Counted from the stretch's first letter, positions 15,605 to 25,289 are shown. The stretch is DNA of 64,000 bases from Streptomyces sp. NBC_00287 (GCF_036173105.1 NZ_CP108053.1:4340001-4404000), one strand, 5' to 3'. Numbers and translations: made by a program. The notes: generated by a model not told the origin, from the sequence alone.

Positions 15605-17048
15605 GGCCCAGCGCCGGCATCAGGTAGTAGAAGCCGAACACCGCGGCCACGACATACATCGCGGCGGGGATCTCCTTGCCCCGCCCGGCCGCGAGCCGCA
15701 GTACCACGAAGGTGATGAAGCCCATGCCAATCCCGTTGGTGATCGAGTAGGTGAACGGCATCATCACCATCGTCACGAACGCCGGGATCGCGATCGTGTA
15801 GTCGGCCCAGTCGATCTCCTTGACAGAGTTCGCCAGGATCAGGAAGCCGACCGCGAGCAGCGCCGGGGTCGCCGCCTGGGAGGGGACCATCGTGGCGACC
15901 GGCGTCAGGAACAGCGCGGCGGTGAAGAGTCCGCCGGTGATGACGTTCGCGAAGCCGGTGCGGGCGCCCTCGCCGACGCCGGCCGTGGACTCCACGAAGG
16001 CGGTGGTGGCCGAGGAGGAGCTGGCGCCGCCTGCCGCGACCGCGAGGCCGTCGACGAACAGGACCTTGTTGATGCCGGGCATCTGGCCCTGGGCGTCGGT
16101 CAGCTTGGCCTCGTCGGAGACGCCCATGATCGTGCCCATGGCGTCGAAGAAGCAGGACAGCAGGACCGTGAAGACGAACAGGACGCCGGTCAGCACACCG
16201 ACCTTCTCGAACCCGCCGAACAGACTGACCTCGCCGACCAGACCGAAGTCGGGGGAGGCGACCGGGTTACCGGGCCACTTCGGCGTGGTCAGGCCCCAGG
16301 AGGGGATGTCCGCGATCGCGTTGATGATCACCGCGAGGACCGTCATGGCGACGATCGAGATCAGGATGGCGCCGGAGACCTTGCGCACGATCAGGGCGAG
16401 CGTCAGCAGCGCGCCCAGGACGAAGACGAGCACCGGCCAGCCGTTGAGGTGACCGTCGGCGCCGAGCTGGAGCGGGACGGTGGTCTGGGCGGCGTCCGGG
16501 ATCCGGGAGACGAAACCGGAGTCGACGAGCCCGATCAGCATGATGAACAGGCCGATACCGATCGAGATCGCCTTGCGCAGGCTGAAGGGCACGGCGTTCA
16601 TCACGCGCTCCCGCAGCCCCGTGGCGACCAGCAGCATCACGACGAAGCCGGCCAGGACGACCATGCCCATGGCGTCCGGCCAGGACATCCGGGGCGCGAG
16701 CTGGAGGGCGACAACCGAGTTCACACCAAGACCCGCGGCGAGCGCGATCGGCACATTGCCGATGACGCCCATGAGGAGCGTGGTGAAGGCGGCCGTCAGG
16801 GCGGTGGCGGTGACCAGCTGACCGTTGTCGAGCTGGTTGCCGTACATGTCCTTCGCGCTGCCGAGGATGATCGGGTTCAGCACGATGATGTAGGCCATCG
16901 CGAAGAAGGTGGCAAAGCCACCACGGACCTCACGCGCGAGCGTGCTGCCCCGCTCCGAGATCTTGAAGAAGCGGTCGAGGGCGCCGTACGCGGGCGCGCC
17001 GCCGGGCTGCTCGGGGGCGGGGACCTTGGCGGGGGCCGAGGTGGGCAT
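15597..17048 (-). CDS. NCS2-family purine permease (AzgA-like)
   Basis: A 483-residue membrane protein with about 12-14 spans. It has the AzgA-group signatures: a soluble N-terminus ending in REVRGGFATFFAMAYIIVLNP, then GNVPIALAAGLGVNSVVA and VESTAGVGEGARTGFANV. The family imports adenine, guanine or hypoxanthine with protons. The gene is monocistronic. TAGGAAACGCC precedes the ATG at 17048, and the upstream region is AT-richer than the surroundings. It overlaps the end of the ribbon-helix-helix gene by 8 bases tail-to-tail. Confidence 0.92.
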   Translation of the reverse strand: MPTSAPAKVPAPEQPGGAPAYGALDRFFKISERGSTLAREVRGGFATFFAMAYIIVLNPIILGSAKDMYGNQLDNGQLVTATALTAAFTTLLMGVIGNVPIALAAGLGVNSVVALQLAPRMSWPDAMGMVVLAGFVVMLLVATGLRERVMNAVPFSLRKAISIGIGLFIMLIGLVDSGFVSRIPDAAQTTVPLQLGADGHLNGWPVLVFVLGALLTLALIVRKVSGAILISIVAMTVLAVIINAIADIPSWGLTTPKWPGNPVASPDFGLVGEVSLFGGFEKVGVLTGVLFVFTVLLSCFFDAMGTIMGVSDEAKLTDAQGQMPGINKVLFVDGLAVAAGGASSSSATTAFVESTAGVGEGARTGFANVITGGLFTAALFLTPVATMVPSQAATPALLAVGFLILANSVKEIDWADYTIAIPAFVTMVMMPFTYSITNGIGMGFITFVVLRLAAGRGKEIPAAMYVVAAVFGFYYLMPALGLT

Positions 17049-17179
17049 TGGCGTTTCCTACGAACAGAAGTGGACAAAGACAAACGGTTTCAGTATGAAC
17101 ATATGAGGGTTTGATCGCTATCTCCGCGCGTAGACCGCGTGTGGGCCTGATCGTGGTGAGCCGCTTTCCGATCGCCTCG

Positions 17180-17185
17180 TAAGCT
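17180..17185 (+). promoter_or_regulatory. -10 box of leaderless DUF2530 promoter
   Basis: TAAGCT lies exactly 6 bases before the ATG at 17192, and no Shine-Dalgarno sequence intervenes. Confidence 0.45.
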
Positions 17186-17191
17186 GTGCCC

Positions 17192-17446
17192 ATGGCGAAG
17201 TGGACACCCACACACGAGGCGCCGGAGCCCCTGGAGGGCCCCGTCGTCGCCACCATCACGGGCGGCACGATCCTCTGGTTCGTCCTCTTCCTGGTCCAGC
17301 TCCCCTTCTACGGCTGGTTCGACGACCACGGGCACCTGTGGTGGCTGTGGACCTGCCTGGCCGGCGGCGGGCTGGGTCTGATCGGCGTCTGGTACGTCCG
17401 CAAGCGGGACGCGGCGATCAAGCGGTCCGCGTCCGTACAGCAGTAG
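17192..17446 (+). CDS. DUF2530 small membrane protein
   Basis: An 84-residue protein with two hydrophobic helices (TGGTILWFVLFLVQLPFYGW and LWWLWTCLAGGGLGLIGVWY) and a basic C-terminus (RKRDAAIKRS). The pattern matches DUF2530, an actinobacterial family of unknown role. The ATG at 17192 is preceded by a TANNNT box at leaderless spacing; the GTG two codons earlier is less likely. It lies between divergent and downstream transporter genes, with nothing to tie it to either. Confidence 0.8.
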   Translation: MAKWTPTHEAPEPLEGPVVATITGGTILWFVLFLVQLPFYGWFDDHGHLWWLWTCLAGGGLGLIGVWYVRKRDAAIKRSASVQQ

Positions 17447-17556
17447 GCGCGGCCTACAACCACGGCACCATTTCGCCCCGTTGCCCGTCCTCCCCAGGTC
17501 GGATCTTCCGCCCACTCGGCGGGTGAAGCCGTAAATCCGCACGTACCGTCGAATGC

Positions 17557-19950
17557 ATGACGCACATCGACGCGGGCACCGAAGTCGATCCCGGCCATCC
17601 CCTGCCCGCCCCGGTGGGTACGGGCGGACTGACCGCCGCCGAAGTGGCCGAGCGGGTCGCGCGGGGGCAGGTCAACGACATACCGGTGCGCAGCAGCCGG
17701 TCCACCGTCGAGATCGTCCGGGCCAATGTCTTCACCCGGTTCAACGCGATCATCGGCGTGCTCTGGCTGATCATGCTGTTCGTCGCGCCGATCCAGGACA
17801 GCCTGTTCGGCTTCGTCATCCTCGCCAACACCGGTATCGGCATCATCCAGGAGTGGCGGGCGAAGAAGACCCTGGACTCCCTCGCCGTCATCGGGGAGGC
17901 CCGGCCCACCGTGCGGCGCGACGGGGTCGCCGCCGAGGTGACCACCGCCGAGATCGTGCTGGACGACCTGATCGAGATCGGGCCGGGTGACAAGGCTGTC
18001 GTCGACGGGGTGTGCGTCGAGGTCGACGGCCTGGAGATCGACGAGTCACTGCTCACCGGCGAGGCCGACCCGGTCGTCAAACAGCCCGGGGACCAGATCC
18101 TCTCCGGCAGCTTCGTGGTCGCGGGCGGCGGCGCCTTCCAGGCCACCAGGGTGGGTCGCGAGGCCTACGCCGCCCAGCTCGCCGAGGAGGCCTCCCGCTT
18201 CACCCTGGTCCACTCCGAGCTGCGCTCCGGTATCTCCACGATCCTCAAGTACGTGACCTGGATGATGATCCCGGCCGCGCTCGGCCTGGTCGTCACCCAG
18301 CTCTTCGTGAAGGACAAGGACCTCGACGACTCGATTGCCCGGACCGTCGGCGGCATCGTCCCGATGGTCCCCGAGGGCCTGGTCCTGCTCACGTCCGTCG
18401 CCTTCGCCATCGGTGTCATCCGGCTTGGCCGAAAACAGTGCCTCGTCCAGGAGCTCCCCGCTATCGAGGGCCTCGCCCGCGTCGATGTCGTCTGCCTCGA
18501 CAAGACCGGCACCCTCACCGAGGGCGGCATGGACGTCACCGAGCTCAGAACGCTCAACGGCAGCGACGAGGGTTACGTCCGCACGGTCCTCGGCGCCCTC
18601 GGCGAGTCCGACCCCCGCCCCAACGCCTCCCTCCAGGCCATCATCGACGCCTACCCCGACGCCGAGGACTGGCGCTGCACCGAGTCCCTGCCCTTCTCCT
18701 CCGCCCGCAAGTACAGCGGCGCCACCTTCAGCGAGGGGGGCGGCGAGTCCAGTACGTGGCTGCTGGGGGCGCCCGATGTCCTGCTCGCCCCGGACGACCC
18801 CGCGCTCGCGGAGACCGGGCGGCTCAACGAGCAGGGCCTGCGTGTCCTCCTCCTCGCCCGCACCGGACGCGAGCTCGACGACCCCGACGTGGCCGCGGGC
18901 GCCAAGCCGACCGCCCTGGTGGTGCTGGAGCAGCGGCTGCGGCCCGACGCCGCGGACACGCTGCGCTACTTCGCCGAGCAGAACGTCAGAGCCAAGGTCA
19001 TCTCCGGCGACAACGCGGTCTCCGTGGGCGCGGTCGCCAACAAGCTCGGGCTGACGGGGACGACCGTCGACGCCCGTACGTTGCCGCGCGACAAGGACGG
19101 CATGGCGACGGCCCTCGACGAGGCCACGATGTTCGGGCGCGTCACTCCGCAGCAGAAGCGGGACATGGTCGGCGCGCTCCAGTCGCACGGGCACAACGTC
19201 GCCATGACCGGCGACGGCGTGAACGACGTCCTGGCCCTGAAGGACGCCGACATCGGCGTGGCCATGGGCTCGGGGTCGGAGGCCACCCGCGCCGTTGCGC
19301 AGATCGTGCTGCTGAACAACAGCTTCGCGACGCTTCCCTCGGTCGTCGCCGAGGGGCGGCGGGTCATCGGGAACATCACGCGGGTCGCCACGCTGTTCCT
19401 GGTGAAGACCGTGTACTCGGTGCTGCTTGCCGTGCTGGTGGTGTGCTGGCAGGTGGAATACCCGTTCCTGCCACGGCACTTGACTCTGCTCTCCACCCTG
19501 ACGATCGGCGTCCCGGCCTTCTTCCTCGCCCTCGCGCCGAACAAGGAGCGGGCGCAACCGCACTTCGTGCGGCGGGTGATGCGGTACTCGATCCCGGGTG
19601 GGGTGCTGGCCGCGATCGCGACCTTCCTGACGTATCTGATCGCCCGTCACTACTACTCGGGCGAGGGGGCGTTGGACGCGGAGACCAGTGCGGCGACGCT
19701 CACGCTGTTCCTGATCTCGATGTGGGTACTGGCGATCATCGCGCGGCCGTACACCTGGTGGCGGGTGGCGCTGGTCGCGTCCATGGGCCTGGGGTTTGTG
19801 CTGGTGCTGGTCGTGCCGTGGCTTCAGGAGTTCTTCGCGCTGAAGCTGGTGGGGGTCACGATGCCGTGGATCGCGGTGGGGATCTCGGTGGTCGCGGCGG
19901 CCGCCCTGGAGTTCACATGGAAGTGGGTCGACCGCCGCGTTCCCGCGTAG
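17557..19950 (+). CDS. P-type cation-transporting ATPase (CtpE-like)
   Basis: A 797-residue P-type ATPase. The phosphorylation site is CLDKTGTLTEGG with Asp at residue 315. The hinge is TGDGVNDVLALKDADIGVAMG and the M4 motif is VPEGLVLL, as in Ca/Mg-type pumps rather than heavy-metal pumps (no CPC). The actuator loop reads LLTGEADPV, with TGEA instead of TGES, as in the actinobacterial CtpE group. No N-terminal metal-binding domain is present. Mycobacterial CtpE is a calcium importer, and a calcium or similar role is inferred here. The next genes encode convergent secreted proteins. Confidence 0.9.
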   Translation: MTHIDAGTEVDPGHPLPAPVGTGGLTAAEVAERVARGQVNDIPVRSSRSTVEIVRANVFTRFNAIIGVLWLIMLFVAPIQDSLFGFVILANTGIGIIQEWRAKKTLDSLAVIGEARPTVRRDGVAAEVTTAEIVLDDLIEIGPGDKAVVDGVCVEVDGLEIDESLLTGEADPVVKQPGDQILSGSFVVAGGGAFQATRVGREAYAAQLAEEASRFTLVHSELRSGISTILKYVTWMMIPAALGLVVTQLFVKDKDLDDSIARTVGGIVPMVPEGLVLLTSVAFAIGVIRLGRKQCLVQELPAIEGLARVDVVCLDKTGTLTEGGMDVTELRTLNGSDEGYVRTVLGALGESDPRPNASLQAIIDAYPDAEDWRCTESLPFSSARKYSGATFSEGGGESSTWLLGAPDVLLAPDDPALAETGRLNEQGLRVLLLARTGRELDDPDVAAGAKPTALVVLEQRLRPDAADTLRYFAEQNVRAKVISGDNAVSVGAVANKLGLTGTTVDARTLPRDKDGMATALDEATMFGRVTPQQKRDMVGALQSHGHNVAMTGDGVNDVLALKDADIGVAMGSGSEATRAVAQIVLLNNSFATLPSVVAEGRRVIGNITRVATLFLVKTVYSVLLAVLVVCWQVEYPFLPRHLTLLSTLTIGVPAFFLALAPNKERAQPHFVRRVMRYSIPGGVLAAIATFLTYLIARHYYSGEGALDAETSAATLTLFLISMWVLAIIARPYTWWRVALVASMGLGFVLVLVVPWLQEFFALKLVGVTMPWIAVGISVVAAAALEFTWKWVDRRVPA

Positions 19951-19978
19951 CGCTTGGCTTGGGCGGGACGGGGCGCGT

Positions 19979-20035
19979 GGTCGGCTGCGGGACCGTCGTG
20001 GCTGGTCGCGCAGTTCCCCGCGCCCCTAAGGGAGT
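19979..20035. repeat. Streptomyces dispersed intergenic repeat, copy 1
   Basis: Bases 20000-20027 are identical over 28 positions to the complement of 53470-53497, and 23 of these bases recur at 62669-62691. The core is CGCGCAGTTCCCCGCGCCCC. It sits between the convergent ends of the P-type ATPase and a secreted-protein gene and may act as a bidirectional terminator. I know the same element as common in Streptomyces intergenic DNA. Confidence 0.75.
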
Positions 20036-20039
20036 TGTC

Positions 20040-20948
20040 CTACTGCACGTCTACGAAGTCGCCCTTGGCCGCGACCGGCGCCGTGCTCGTGATGCCCGCG
20101 TACGTGAAGCGGTAGTAGCCGTCCTCGGAGGCCGTGACCGTCGTCTTCAGTGCGCCGCCAGTGGCGGTCTGGATGCCCTTGACGTTGCTGTAGGCGGTCG
20201 TGCCCGCCTTGCGGAACTGGAGCACCACCTTCTGGCCCGCCGGGAGACCCACGTACTTCTCGGTCTCCCAGTTGGCGCGGGTCAGCTTGCCGGTGACCGT
20301 GATGGGCTTGCCCTTCTTCACCGGCTCCGGCGCGGCGTCGACCGTCAACTTGGCGGCGCGCTGGACCAGCGTGCTGCCGAGGTCGCCCTGGTCGGCGTAA
20401 CCGACCTTGGTGATGTCGTAGTTCTCGCCCTCCGGGTCCTGACCGTTCTGGGCGAGCGCGAGAGCCGCGCCCTTCCAGGTACCGGCGTCGGAGTTCGCCA
20501 GCTCGGCGTCGGCCGGGTAGATGTCGATCTTGCCGGTGCAGGTGGCGGTGGTGTCCGAGGTCGAGGCGCAGGTGGCCGCCTTGTTGCCGAACAGCATGTT
20601 GTCCGGGCTCGCGAAGGCGCCCTTGTAGATGTACGGGCCGGTCGCGAAGTCCTCGGCCTTGATGTCGATGTCGGCGGCGTGGGTCATCGTGTAGGTGACC
20701 GTCGTCGAGACCTGGGCGGTCGTACCGACCTTGACCGTCTTGGCGATCTTGAAGTTGGAGAAGGTGACGTCCATGTCGTACGGGGCGTCCGCGCGGGTGC
20801 CGAACGCGCTCTTGGCGACGGCGGCGCGGACCTTCGCGACGTCGGCGCGGTAGGCGGAGGCGGAGTCGTCGGCCTGCGCGGCCGGCACGGCGAAGGCGGA
20901 CAGGGCCAGGGCGCCGGAGACGGCGGCCACAGTGGCGCGAATACGCAT
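20040..20948 (-). CDS. Secreted protein of unknown function, paralogue A
   Basis: A 302-residue protein. A signal peptide (MRIRATVAAVSGALALSAF ... AQA-DDS) directs export. The body looks like two beta-sandwich domains; the C-terminal 95 residues (ITVTGKLTR ... VVLQFRK ... GYYRFTYAG ... GDFVDVQ) resemble repeats seen in Streptomyces surface proteins. Two Cys lie in KAATCAS and TATCTGK. The neighbouring gene encodes a paralogue that shares the signal peptide and C-terminal domain almost exactly, so tandem duplication is clear. No enzyme motif is seen. The protein could be structural or could bind a ligand such as calcium, but nothing in the sequence shows this. Confidence 0.8.
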   Translation of the reverse strand: MRIRATVAAVSGALALSAFAVPAAQADDSASAYRADVAKVRAAVAKSAFGTRADAPYDMDVTFSNFKIAKTVKVGTTAQVSTTVTYTMTHAADIDIKAEDFATGPYIYKGAFASPDNMLFGNKAATCASTSDTTATCTGKIDIYPADAELANSDAGTWKGAALALAQNGQDPEGENYDITKVGYADQGDLGSTLVQRAAKLTVDAAPEPVKKGKPITVTGKLTRANWETEKYVGLPAGQKVVLQFRKAGTTAYSNVKGIQTATGGALKTTVTASEDGYYRFTYAGITSTAPVAAKGDFVDVQ

Positions 20949-21040
20949 GCGTTCCCCAAATGGTCGTGAAGGGAGCCTGGATGCTCCACATGATCAGAGG
21001 GACGCGTGGGGCATTCGGTTGCCCGGCACCCCCCAAAACG

Positions 21041-21081
21041 CCGACGCCCGGCCCCGGATGGCTTCCGGGACCGGGCGTCGG
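21041..21081 (-). terminator. 17-bp-arm hairpin after paralogue B
   Basis: CCGACGCCCGGCCCCGG (21041-21057) pairs with CCGGGACCGGGCGTCGG (21065-21081), with one mismatch and a 7-base loop. It lies just past the stop of the gene at 21096-22007 and before the promoter of paralogue A, so the two paralogues are probably separate transcripts. Confidence 0.75.
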
Positions 21082-21095
21082 TGAGGGTCTGTCGA

Positions 21096-22007
21096 CTACT
21101 GCACGTCGATGAAGTCACCCGCGGCCGAGACCGGCGCGGTGGACGTGATGCCCGCGTAGGTGAAGCGGTAGTAACCGTCGGCGGAGGCCGTGACCGTGGT
21201 CTTCAGCGCACCGCCCGTGGTGGTCTTGATGCCCTTGACGTTGGAGTACGTCGTGGTGCCCTTCTTGCGGAACTGCAGCACCACGCTCTGGCCGCTGGGC
21301 ATGCCCGCGTACGTGTTGGAGTCCCAGCTGGCGCGGGTCAGCTTGCCGGTGACCGTGATGGTCGCGCCCTTCTTCACCGGCTCCGGCGAGGCGTTGACCG
21401 TCAGCTTGGAGTAGCGCTGGAGGTTGAAGGAGTTGGTCTTGTCCTTCACCGCGACACCGACGTTGTCCAGGACCGGGTTCTCCGGGTCCTCACCGTTGAA
21501 GGCGACCGCGAAGGCGGCGGCCTTCCAGGCGCCCGCATCCTCGTTCAGCAGCAGGTACGGGTCGATGGCGACGGTGGCCTTGCAGGACGCGGCGGTGGCC
21601 GAGGTGTCCGTGCAGGTGGCGTCGTTGCTGTCGAACCACCAGATGGAGTTCTCGAACGACTCGCCGCGGTAGAGCTCGACACCCGCGAAGAAGTCGGACG
21701 CGTGGATGTCGACGTCCGCGGCGTGGGTGAGGGTGAAGGAGACCGGCACGTTCACCACGTTGGTGGTGCCGACCTTGATGTTGCTGCCGTTGTTGACCTT
21801 GACGTTCGAGAAGGTGGCGTCGAGGGCGTAGGGAAGGCCGTCCTCGGCCGTGGCGTAGGCCGACTTGCCGGTGGCCGCGTGGGCAGCCTCGCTCGCGGCG
21901 CTGAGCTCGGCGGGCACCCGCGAGTCGTCGGCCAGAGCGAGCGGAGCCGCGACGGCGGACAGGACGAGGGCGCCGGAGACGGCGGCCACGGTGGCGCGAA
22001 TACGCAT
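21096..22007 (-). CDS. Secreted protein of unknown function, paralogue B
   Basis: A 303-residue exported protein with the same signal peptide as paralogue A (MRIRATVAAVSGALVLSAV) and the same C-terminal domain (VTGKLTRASW, SVVLQFRKKGTT, GGALKTTVTAS, DGYYRFTYAGITSTAPV). The middle third differs: a longer insert with SFENSIWWFDSNDATC replaces the matching part of A. Cys pairs are conserved in place. The two genes face the same way and each has its own terminator or leader. Divergence is concentrated in the centre while the ends stay alike, as expected if the central surface carries the specificity. Confidence 0.8.
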   Translation of the reverse strand: MRIRATVAAVSGALVLSAVAAPLALADDSRVPAELSAASEAAHAATGKSAYATAEDGLPYALDATFSNVKVNNGSNIKVGTTNVVNVPVSFTLTHAADVDIHASDFFAGVELYRGESFENSIWWFDSNDATCTDTSATAASCKATVAIDPYLLLNEDAGAWKAAAFAVAFNGEDPENPVLDNVGVAVKDKTNSFNLQRYSKLTVNASPEPVKKGATITVTGKLTRASWDSNTYAGMPSGQSVVLQFRKKGTTTYSNVKGIKTTTGGALKTTVTASADGYYRFTYAGITSTAPVSAAGDFIDVQ

Positions 22008-22184
22008 GTGTTCCCCAGTGTGGAGAGGGGCCCCGACGGTGGTCGTTCCCTACGGCTCGTCGTCGGCCGGGGCCCAAGTGATCGTGGAGCCTGTTGGCTC
22101 GCATGATCAGATTCGTGACGCATGCGAATGGTTGTACGTCGTACGAAAGTTTTGTGCGGAAAGTTTTGAGACAGTGTGTGCGTC
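22008..22184. promoter_or_regulatory. Leader of paralogue B with repeats
   Basis: This gap holds the promoter region of paralogue B and the 3' end signals of the sacsin-like gene. It contains an imperfect hairpin of GGGGCCCCGACG with CGTCGGCCGGGGCCC (about 22032-22075), a GTAC-GTC-GTAC palindrome (22134-22144) and a direct repeat GAAAGTTTTG at about 22145 and 22160. I see no small gene in it. Confidence 0.4.
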
Positions 22185-25100
22185 TCAGTCGAACCAGCGG
22201 TCCCGCGCCAGCTCCTGTGTCCGCGAGGGATCCTCCAGCAGCGCCGCCACCTCGAACCGGCGCGGCCACTGCCCGGCCGCCCAGGCCAGACCCGCGGCGA
22301 CGCCCTCCAGCGTGGACGCGTGCAGCACGCCGTCGTCGGTGAGCCGCCAGTCGATCTCCACGCCGTCCACGACGAGTTCCTCGTGCTCGACGTAGGAGGA
22401 CGGGGTCCGCGGGCCCAGCAGCACCCGCACCGAGTCCGGTACGTCGTGCTCGGCGCCCTCGGAGTCGACCTCGCCGGTGACGGACTCGCTCAGGCGCCGC
22501 ACCTGGAACAGCTCCGCCAGCTCGGCGGCCCGCGCCGGCCGTACCGGCAGCAGCGGGATGCCCTCGGTGAAGGGCAGCAGGTCGGGCGAGTCGACGACCA
22601 TGGCGTCGGCCGCGTCCACCACCTCCACCCGGCCGTCGACCACGGCCCGCAGCTCGTCGGGCAGGGTCACCTGCTCGGGGTCGAGATCGGCCAAGGCGCT
22701 GTACAGGGCGTGGAGTTGGGTGCCGGTCACGGTCCGCTCGGGGTCGGCGAGCCGGTCCAGCAGCTCGGCGGCGCCGCCCGGCTCGTCGAGCAGGGCCGCC
22801 ACCGACGTCCGTACGCCCAGGGCTCGCAGCACCTGTTCGTCGTCGAACCCGGTCGCGTCGGCCTCGTCGTACAGGCCGCGCAGGAGCGGGTCGCCGCCGG
22901 AGGCGAGCAGTCCGGCGGGGCGGCGGCCGTCGAGCACGGGGTGCCCGCGCAACCACCAGGCGGTGTAGGGCCGTACGACCTCGTGCGTGCCGTCGGGCAG
23001 GAGGATGCGCACCTGCTGGGTGATGGCATCCCTGAGCGGCGGCTGGGCGAGGAGGGTGAGGGCCTGGGGCCACTTGTCGTCGTCGACGAGGTCGAGGTCG
23101 CGTACGGCGACCAGTTCCGTGGCGACGGGCGGCACCGGTGTGTCCGGGAAGCGGTCGAGGATGTCCTCGCTCCACACGTCCACGGCGTCCAGCAGCCCGG
23201 CGTCGTCGGGCTCGGCGAAGTCCCCTTCGCGGGGCTCCAGTTCATCGGGGTCGAGGACGACGTCCGTGGCCCGGACGAGCGCGAAGGTGGCGAGCACTCC
23301 GCAGGCGGCGAGGGGCTGTTCGCCCCACTTGTCGGCCAGTTCGGCGTCCACGGCGGCGAGTTCACCCTCGCGCATGACCTGGTGGAAGGCGCTGCCGGGC
23401 AGCACCAGCTCGCCGGCGGGCGCCAACTCGCCTTCCTCGTCGGGCAGGGCGAGGGCGCCGAGCCAGGGCTCGTCACCGGGTTCGAGGTCGGCGTCCCGCA
23501 CCAACGCGAGGACGGTGTCGGCCAGTTCCTCGGCGTCGGGCGCCTCCTGCTCCCAGTCGAGGCCGCCCTCGTCGTCCAGGGAGGTGGCTACGGCGGCCCG
23601 CACCTGCGGGGTGGTGAGCACGGCCCGCGGGGTGGCGGGCAGCGCGCCGAGCTTCTCCAGCAGCGGGTGGGCGGCGTCCGGGTGGGCGACCTTGAGGCCG
23701 AGCCGGGCGAGGATCTCGGGGTCGATCCCCGTGCCGTCCGGAGTGGGCAGCAGCACCTGGCGCGGGCCGATGGTGGTGCGTCCGTCCGCCAGCGGTACCG
23801 GAAGCCCGGACAACCGGTCGGGGTCGACGCCGGCGAGGCTGTCGTAAAGCCGCCGCCACCAGCCCGGCTCCTTCTCCAGACCGGCCAGCCGGTCCACGGC
23901 ATCGGTCAGCGGAACCCGGGCGACGCCCAACGTCCGCAGCTCCACCCGCCGTTCGAGCCCGGCGGGCAGCAGGGTGGGCAGCACTTCGGCGAGCACGCGC
24001 ACGGTGTCGGAGCCCGCGCCCTCGACCACCTCGGCGTCCCGCGGCCGCAGCGCCTCGGGAAGATCGTCGGTGGCTTCGAGGGCGGGCGGCAGGAAAGAGG
24101 TCCGCGGCAGCCGCTGGAGGATCGCCGCACGCAGCGCGCCGTCCAGCTCGCCCTTCCCGAGCGGCCCGGGCACGAGGTCGATGATCCCCGCGGTCACCGG
24201 CCGCCACTCGGCGAGCAGCTCAGCGTAGGCGTCGGCCGCGCGCTCGACGAGGAAGTCGGTCAGCGGGCCGGGGGCGGCGTGCCGCCGCGTGGTGTCCAGC
24301 GGGAAAGAGGCGATGAGCAGCGCGGGCACCCCGAGCGGCTCGTCGCTCGGCGTCGGGGCGTGCACGACGGAGTTGGTGCGCGGCCGTGCCGGGGAGCCGT
24401 CCGCTTCGGCGGGCACGGCCCAGGTGATGGACCAGTGGGGCCGCAGCCGCTCCTCCACGGGCCGGTCGGCGAGCAGCTCCGCCGTGAGCGGCCCGTGCGC
24501 GAGGGCCGTACGCCAGTGGGTGATGCCGTCCCGCGAGTCCTCCACGACGGTGAAGACGCCGTCGGTGCGGCGGCTGAGCGTCCGTACGGTGTCCGTCTCG
24601 ATGACGACCTCGGTGAGCCCCGGCAGGGCGAGCAGGAGGGCGTCGTCGACGGCGTGCAGGAGGCGCTCGGCGAGGTCGGCGGCGGCCGTGTCGCGCAGCG
24701 GCAGGATGACGGCCGTGTCGTAGGGGCCGGGGGCGGTGCCCTCGGCGGCGAAGGGGAGCCGGAGCAGGGGCACATGCCCGTCGCGGCGGCGGATCTCGTC
24801 CCCCAGACCGGGGCTGTGCCGGGCGGTGTCGGCGGCCAGCTCACGGGCCTCCGCGAGCGACCAGCGCACCCCGCCGTGCCGGCCGACGACGGCGGGCTCG
24901 TCGGTGACCGAGAGGACGGCGGCGAAACCCACGCCGAAGCGGCCGATGGAGGGCGTGTCCCGCTTGGCGGACGCCCGGAGCGTGGAGAGCGACTCGACAC
25001 CGGCGGCGTCGAGGGGGGCGCCGGTGTTGGCGGCGACGAGGACGCCGTCGCGCAGGGTGAGTCGGAGCCGTCCGGGCACGCCCGCGCGGGCGGCGGCGTC

Positions 25101-25289
25101 GGCGGCGTTCTGAGCGAGCTCGACGACGAGCCGGTCCCGATATCCGCCGAGGACGAGGTCCTCCTCGGCGTTGGCGTCCTCCCGGAACCGGGCGGGGCTG
25201 GTGGCCCAGGCGTCCAGTACCCCACGTCGCAGCCGGGCGGTCCCGAACGGATCCGCTCCCTCGACGGCCGGCCGCACGAACTTGCTCAC
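22185..25289 (-). CDS. Sacsin/Hsp90-like GHKL ATPase-domain protein
   Basis: A 1034-residue protein. The N-terminal 250 residues hold a GHKL ATP-binding fold: ELAQNAADAAARAG (the N-box with Asn and Asp for Mg-ATP) at about 55-70, and SIGRFGVGFAAVLSV (G-x-G lid motif) at about 130-145. This is the Hsp90/MutL/sacsin type and has no histidine-kinase H-box. The remaining 780 residues match no fold I recognise and contain no membrane segment. I prefer GTG 25289 (N-terminus SKFVRPAVEGADPFG) because GGAG lies 5 bases before it; an in-frame ATG at 25304 is possible. A DUF3027 gene lies upstream on the same strand, 81 bases away. A chaperone-like or remodelling role is inferred only. Confidence 0.8.
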   Translation of the reverse strand: MSKFVRPAVEGADPFGTARLRRGVLDAWATSPARFREDANAEEDLVLGGYRDRLVVELAQNAADAAARAGVPGRLRLTLRDGVLVAANTGAPLDAAGVESLSTLRASAKRDTPSIGRFGVGFAAVLSVTDEPAVVGRHGGVRWSLAEARELAADTARHSPGLGDEIRRRDGHVPLLRLPFAAEGTAPGPYDTAVILPLRDTAAADLAERLLHAVDDALLLALPGLTEVVIETDTVRTLSRRTDGVFTVVEDSRDGITHWRTALAHGPLTAELLADRPVEERLRPHWSITWAVPAEADGSPARPRTNSVVHAPTPSDEPLGVPALLIASFPLDTTRRHAAPGPLTDFLVERAADAYAELLAEWRPVTAGIIDLVPGPLGKGELDGALRAAILQRLPRTSFLPPALEATDDLPEALRPRDAEVVEGAGSDTVRVLAEVLPTLLPAGLERRVELRTLGVARVPLTDAVDRLAGLEKEPGWWRRLYDSLAGVDPDRLSGLPVPLADGRTTIGPRQVLLPTPDGTGIDPEILARLGLKVAHPDAAHPLLEKLGALPATPRAVLTTPQVRAAVATSLDDEGGLDWEQEAPDAEELADTVLALVRDADLEPGDEPWLGALALPDEEGELAPAGELVLPGSAFHQVMREGELAAVDAELADKWGEQPLAACGVLATFALVRATDVVLDPDELEPREGDFAEPDDAGLLDAVDVWSEDILDRFPDTPVPPVATELVAVRDLDLVDDDKWPQALTLLAQPPLRDAITQQVRILLPDGTHEVVRPYTAWWLRGHPVLDGRRPAGLLASGGDPLLRGLYDEADATGFDDEQVLRALGVRTSVAALLDEPGGAAELLDRLADPERTVTGTQLHALYSALADLDPEQVTLPDELRAVVDGRVEVVDAADAMVVDSPDLLPFTEGIPLLPVRPARAAELAELFQVRRLSESVTGEVDSEGAEHDVPDSVRVLLGPRTPSSYVEHEELVVDGVEIDWRLTDDGVLHASTLEGVAAGLAWAAGQWPRRFEVAALLEDPSRTQELARDRWFD

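Noticed and set aside
18012..20969. 985-codon frame over the P-type ATPase
   Set aside because: The ATPase frame has all P-type motifs; this overlapping frame is Arg/Gly/Pro-rich and lacks any motif.
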